A stretch of DNA of 49,320 bases from Haplosporangium gracile (Eukaryota > Mortierellomycota > Mortierellomycetes > Mortierellales > Mortierellaceae), in the NCBI GenBank assembly GCA_015499985.1, contig JAAAUF010000148.1, positions 6,836 to 56,155 on the forward strand, given 5' to 3'. The translations under genes were made by a program, and so were the position numbers. Below are positions 45,193 to 49,320 of this stretch, one piece after another. Position 1 is the stretch's first letter; every line of letters starts with the position of its first letter. The notes beneath the pieces are model-generated. The model was not told the DNA's origin. It saw only the letters and a program-made list of their open reading frames with translations, and searched no databases.

Positions 45193-48100
45193 ATGTACCA
45201 ACCAACAACAACCCGCCCGCCCCCACCACCGCCTCGTCGCCACAACAGCCTTCAGATTGAAATCTCGGGCATCCCTGCCGAGAACGGCAAATGCAGAGTC
45301 GAAACCCAGCTCAAGATCGCACTACACATAAAGAACGCACAGAATGAGAGCGTCAAGGACTGGAAGCAACTTCGCCTTCCTCACTCTCTGATAGCCAAGG
45401 AGAAGCACCGCATGGAAAAGTTCAATGGTAAAAAAATATCTGACGGCTTGACTGGCCCTACCTGCTTCATATGAGCTAACTTGAGGGAGAAAGAGAGATG
45501 CATGACTGACTACTGACCAGATGTACCTCTTTGTTCTCCAACCATAGGTCGCAGTAAACACATCGAGGACTCGGAGATATTGACACTCGACGCTCGCCTT
45601 GTTTGCGACCACGACATGACAAAGATTCTGGAGTGCTGCGACAATTGCATTGGACGGGAGCGGAAACGAGCACACCGGCGCAAGGAGAGTCAGAAACTGC
45701 CAGGACCCCTCTCTTCAATACCAATCTTTGGGTCCATCAATCCCAAGAATGGTCCAGTCTCTCTCGCCGACGAACCCATCCCACCGACACCGACAGACCC
45801 AGTTGAATATCAAGCATGGGAACGACATCGTATAATGGTCTTCAGCAGCACGGAATACGTTGATATCTCATCAGGACAATGTCTCTTACCCACACGTATC
45901 ACATGCTACTGTCGACACCACAACGAGAAAGTTGGATTTCGGTAAGTCGACAATGGCTTCTTTGGCGCAATAGAAGGCGGAGGAGGGGTTGTTTTCTGTC
46001 CTTGACAGGAGAATGGGTCAAAAAAGGAGTTGTGGCAATGACGGCACACGACATGACACATTAAGGACCGACACTACTAGAACACGACTGTATGGGCTTC
46101 AAGGAGCTGGCGACGAAAAAATCCTAGTCGAGTCGATACATACCAACGCAGAACCCTTCAAATCAGTATCAACATAGAAGCTTCTTTGGCATTGCAATAT
46201 GCGATAAGCAAGGGTCTGAAAGTCTATCAAATATAACCAAAAAAGCTGCCAGCCGGGAGCGCTATGGTATATGGGTTGGTCATATCACTCCAGGACGGCT
46301 TGGCAAACAAACAGAAGGGCGCACACGAGAGCACTGCAATCTTCAATGGAGCCACATGCTAACTCGTGTTCCTTGTGCAACCTTCAATTCTATTTAGCAT
46401 TCAATTTACGGCCAAGGATTCGACTGGTACCGTGGTGGCATCTGTGTTGAGCAACGCTGTCATGATGATGGACGACCACAAGTCAGGAAAGCGGCCGACG
46501 GCAGGCGCTGCCAAGTCCACATCTTCGACTGCAGCCAGGAAAAAGGCAGCACCTACAGGAGCATCTAATGGCTCGACAGCTGCTGGCTCAGCGGAAAACC
46601 AAGACGATGGCGATTTAGATGGGCAGCAGAACGATGACGACGACGATCAGGAAGACCTGGACCAGGACGATGCTGGTCAAGGGGATGGTGACGAGATTGA
46701 CTTGGAGGCTGGACACCATATACCACAACATGGTTTTGCACCAATTGGCATGAAGTTTGAGGATGCAGAGATGACTTCAGGAGATATCCTTACACCATTG
46801 TCATCTGCGGCGGAGAGGTTAGGAGCAAAGCGGAGAGTGGACGAGAACGCTATGGATGGAGTCCAAACACAGTCTGACGTCGACCCTTCTCGAGGACCAT
46901 TCCGTCGGAAAACAAGCCATGACATCCCGCAAGGAAGCGGTGCTCCAGCATCATTCGTCTCCTCCTCCCACAGTTTTACATCATCACTCCCCACCGGTTC
47001 ACTCGCCTCGCCTTCACCCTTCATGCCAGGGTCGCCGTTCGCCAACGACTCGCGAAACAACGCGTTCTCGCCGTCCTTCTCACAAGCACTTGACGGGAGC
47101 TTTCTCGATCAGAAAAATATCGATATGTTCTTGGCAGCCGGTCTGCCTTCTTCAATAACGCAGCAGAACGGATTTCACAAGTTTTCCAAGGACACAGCGG
47201 AGAACGAGTCGTCGATGATGGAGTTTACAACCTTGGATGAGACGATGGGATCTCCGCCCGATACATTCCAGGCATCGAGCCTATCAACGGATTCGATTTC
47301 GACCAGCCAGTCATCTGAGCAAGACCCCCAATCAACCGCGACCACCAGCCAGGCATTACCAACGCGAGCGTCATTCTCCATCCCTGCTCCGGCATTCGCT
47401 CCGACGTCAACAGCATCATCCAACCCCTTCAGTCCTGCGGGTATGCTTACCTCTGCCTTCAGCACAATCTTTTCAGCACCGATGAATGGACCTGCGACCA
47501 GCTCAAGCCTTGTGAGCGCTCCTGGGATGTCGTCAAGTTTTCTCAATCCAACACAGATGCAGGAGTTTCAAAACTTTCAGCGCCAGAGCGTGACTCAACA
47601 AAAGCAGCAACAACTGCTTCTTCAGCTGCAGCAAGGCGTTCAGAATCGGAGCAAGCAACAAATAGAGGCAAAGCAAGTACCATGGACTGCCAACAAAGCC
47701 GACAACAAGGACCCTTACTGGAAGATGCGTATGGCCATGTCGCAGACGACCAGCCCTTCATCGTCAGCATTCATCCCCATCCCGACCTCTTTGCCAGAGG
47801 ACGGCGACAAGGTAGCCACACTAAAGCCCAGCGCAGACACCAACGCCACGGGAACATCGACACCTACCGTGGACACTCCACTCGCACCCAAGAAGAGAGG
47901 TCGCCCACGAAAGGCGGCTGCCCCAACCGCCTCAGAAGCCAGCTCACCAGTGCTCTCTGCGTTGCCGCCGACGCCCGTTCAGTCGTCACCCTCGCTATCA
48001 CTTGCATCGCTTGCGCCATCGTCTTCCGCAGTCGCCTCAGCTGCTGCAGCCCAATTTTTGTTGTTTCAACAACGCCAGCAGCAGCAGTTGCAGCAGCACC

Positions 48101-48969
48101 AACAGCAACTCCAGCAACAGCAGAAGCAGGCAATCCTTGCTCGTCAGAAGCCAAGAGTTCAGAAACTCATCCCGTCTCGTGGACCTGTAGAAGGAGGTGT
48201 GGAGATTACATTGTTGGGCAGCGGATTTTTTCCGGGCATGGTGCCTACATTCGACGGCGTCCCAGCTCAGAATGTCCAGTACTATGGACCCGAGACGGTA
48301 ATTTGCCGATTACCACCACGAAGCTTCCCTGGATCGGTTGTGGTCAAAGCGCAGAGTCAATTAAGCGCAGCGGTGGCGGCAGGACCAGGAACATCGACGG
48401 ACGATCCTAACAGCAATGAACTCGTCAGGACGATGACCCAGCTCTTTGGAGGACCCACGGCAGCCCAGCAGATTCTAGGGGATGATGACGTAGGAGTGTT
48501 GTTTGAGTACGAGGAGAGCAAGGGTGACCGAGAATTAATTGCTCTGGCACTGCAGGTTTTGGGCATGAAGATGAGCGGTCGAGTCGAGCCCCCTCACCAG
48601 GTCGCCATGAGGATCATGGGCACCGCTGCTGCGTCGAACGCCATCATGGGTCAGGAGATCAACGCTCTTTCAGCGGGATCGTCCTCGTCGTCACAGCAGT
48701 CGTTGCAAATGCAACAGTTTCAGCTGCAACAACAACAGCAGCAGCAGCAGCAACAACACCAACGCGCACTTCTCGGTTTCGGTCAACAGCTCAGTGGCTT
48801 ACAACCCAATGGTCTTGTACAGCAACAGCAACAGGGCCAAAACGCATTCCAGCCACAGTCGAGTCAAAGTTCAGGATTGGCCAATGGAGGTGCGCTTGGT
48901 GCTGGCATGTTGGGTTTTGGAGGATTTCTAAACTCGAACCCCGGTGCCAATGGAGGAGGTGGCATCTAG
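45193..48969 (+). CDS. SPT23/MGA2-like IPT/TIG transcription regulator lacking ankyrin repeats and membrane anchor
   Basis: Relative of yeast Spt23/Mga2, ER-tethered activators of the OLE1 desaturase gene and membrane-lipid control. Exons 45193-45427, 45548-45941 and 46398-48969; introns 120 and 456 nt; phases 1 and 2; 1066 residues. Seen: N-terminal LQIEISGIPAENGKCRVETQ and KDWKQLRLP; ARLVCDHDMTKILECCDNCI with basic RERKRAHRRKES; CLLPTRITCYCRHHNEKVGF joined to IQFTAKD; VMMMDDHKSGKRP. Then an acidic Asp/Gln patch, a Ser/Thr-rich stretch, an AT-hook (RGRPRK, 710-715), a Q-rich run and the IPT/TIG domain (about 795-872, starting PRVQKLIPSRGPVEGGVEIT). The post-IPT segment FEYEESKGDRELIALALQV is conserved. 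The protein then ends in Q- and Gly-rich sequence, with no ankyrin repeats or transmembrane helix. An in-frame stop precedes the ATG. Confidence 0.9.
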
Positions 48970-49320
48970 TCCTTTTTACTTTTTACTTTTTTGTTTTTTT
49001 TGTTTTTTTTAATAATTCGTCTTCAAAGAGTCCTTCGGATAGCCTTCGTTGACTTTTTTTTCCATTTTAGATATACCCATTGTCTTCGTTTCTTGTCGTC
49101 CTGTGATATTATCTCGTGCACCTTTCTTTTTTTCGCCTTTTCTCACCTTTCCTTCCTTCGTTGTAAACTACTAATAAAGTTGTCCCATAATATCCTTTCT
49201 TTTTTTATTTTCAAATTCGTGCAAGTTGTCAATACATGGTGCTTGGTCGATTGGTGTGAAGTAAAGGGTCTAATGCGTTCTGTGGGACATAAATCGATTA
49301 TCGGCAACAGAAGATTGTGT
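48970..49320 (+). other. 3' UTR and flank of the SPT23-like gene
   Basis: T-rich sequence with no coding potential; AATAAA at 49173-49178, about 200 nt after the stop, is the likely poly(A) signal. Nothing further is seen before the window ends. Confidence 0.5.

Noticed and set aside
44591..45331. 246-residue plus-strand frame before and overlapping the SPT23-like start
   Set aside because: Low-complexity product of C+T-rich leader sequence, in a different frame from the conserved protein.

Overview
The window looks like a gene-sparse stretch of an early-diverging filamentous fungus, most likely Mortierellomycotina (Mortierella/Linnemannia-like). The reasons are: genes with several short introns (mostly 85-300 nt, GTAAGT/GTATGT donors, C/TAG acceptors); AATAAA-type 3' ends; glutamine-, serine- and histidine-rich protein segments; clear fungal families (Zn2Cys6 factor, PMT, SPT23/MGA2, KGD4, FMP46); and C+T-rich leaders. 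The genus is an inference. All gene models were assembled by hand from splice-site, phase and homology reasoning; none was checked against RNA or a database.

Layout. 1-1315 (-): zinc NADP(H)-type alcohol dehydrogenase, cut at its 3' end by the window edge. About 2300-3700 (-): decayed coiled-coil remnant. 4349-4857 (-): FMP46-like thioredoxin-fold protein. 4858-9133: long non-coding stretch. 9134-12509 (+): Q-rich protein of unknown family with a three-helix membrane tail and two unusually long introns. 12510-18266: second gene desert. 18267-20271 (+): polyQ Zn2Cys6 transcription factor. 21087-22283 (+): orthodox aquaporin. 23730-25229 (+): secreted LPMO-like His-brace protein, convergent with 25666-26682 (-), pyrroline-5-carboxylate reductase. 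28296-29099 (-): TRAPPC1/BET5, divergent from 29448-30678 (+), KGD4. 34486-35838 (+): Cys-rich single-pass membrane protein behind a 2 kb C+T-rich leader and interrupted by a 10-N gap. It converges on 36003-41541 (-), a very large protein O-mannosyltransferase with long N- and C-terminal extensions. 45193-48969 (+): SPT23/MGA2-like IPT/TIG regulator that lacks ankyrin repeats and a membrane anchor.

There is no obvious pathway cluster. Several genes belong to the secretory/cell-envelope sphere (TRAPP subunit, PMT, Ser/Thr/Pro-rich membrane protein, secreted copper protein, aquaporin) and three to mitochondrial or amino-acid metabolism (FMP46, KGD4, P5C reductase). No tRNA, rRNA, CRISPR array or intact transposon was recognised. 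The most unusual items are the PMT architecture and its altered DE motif, the anchor-less SPT23-like regulator, and the orphan Q-rich three-helix gene.
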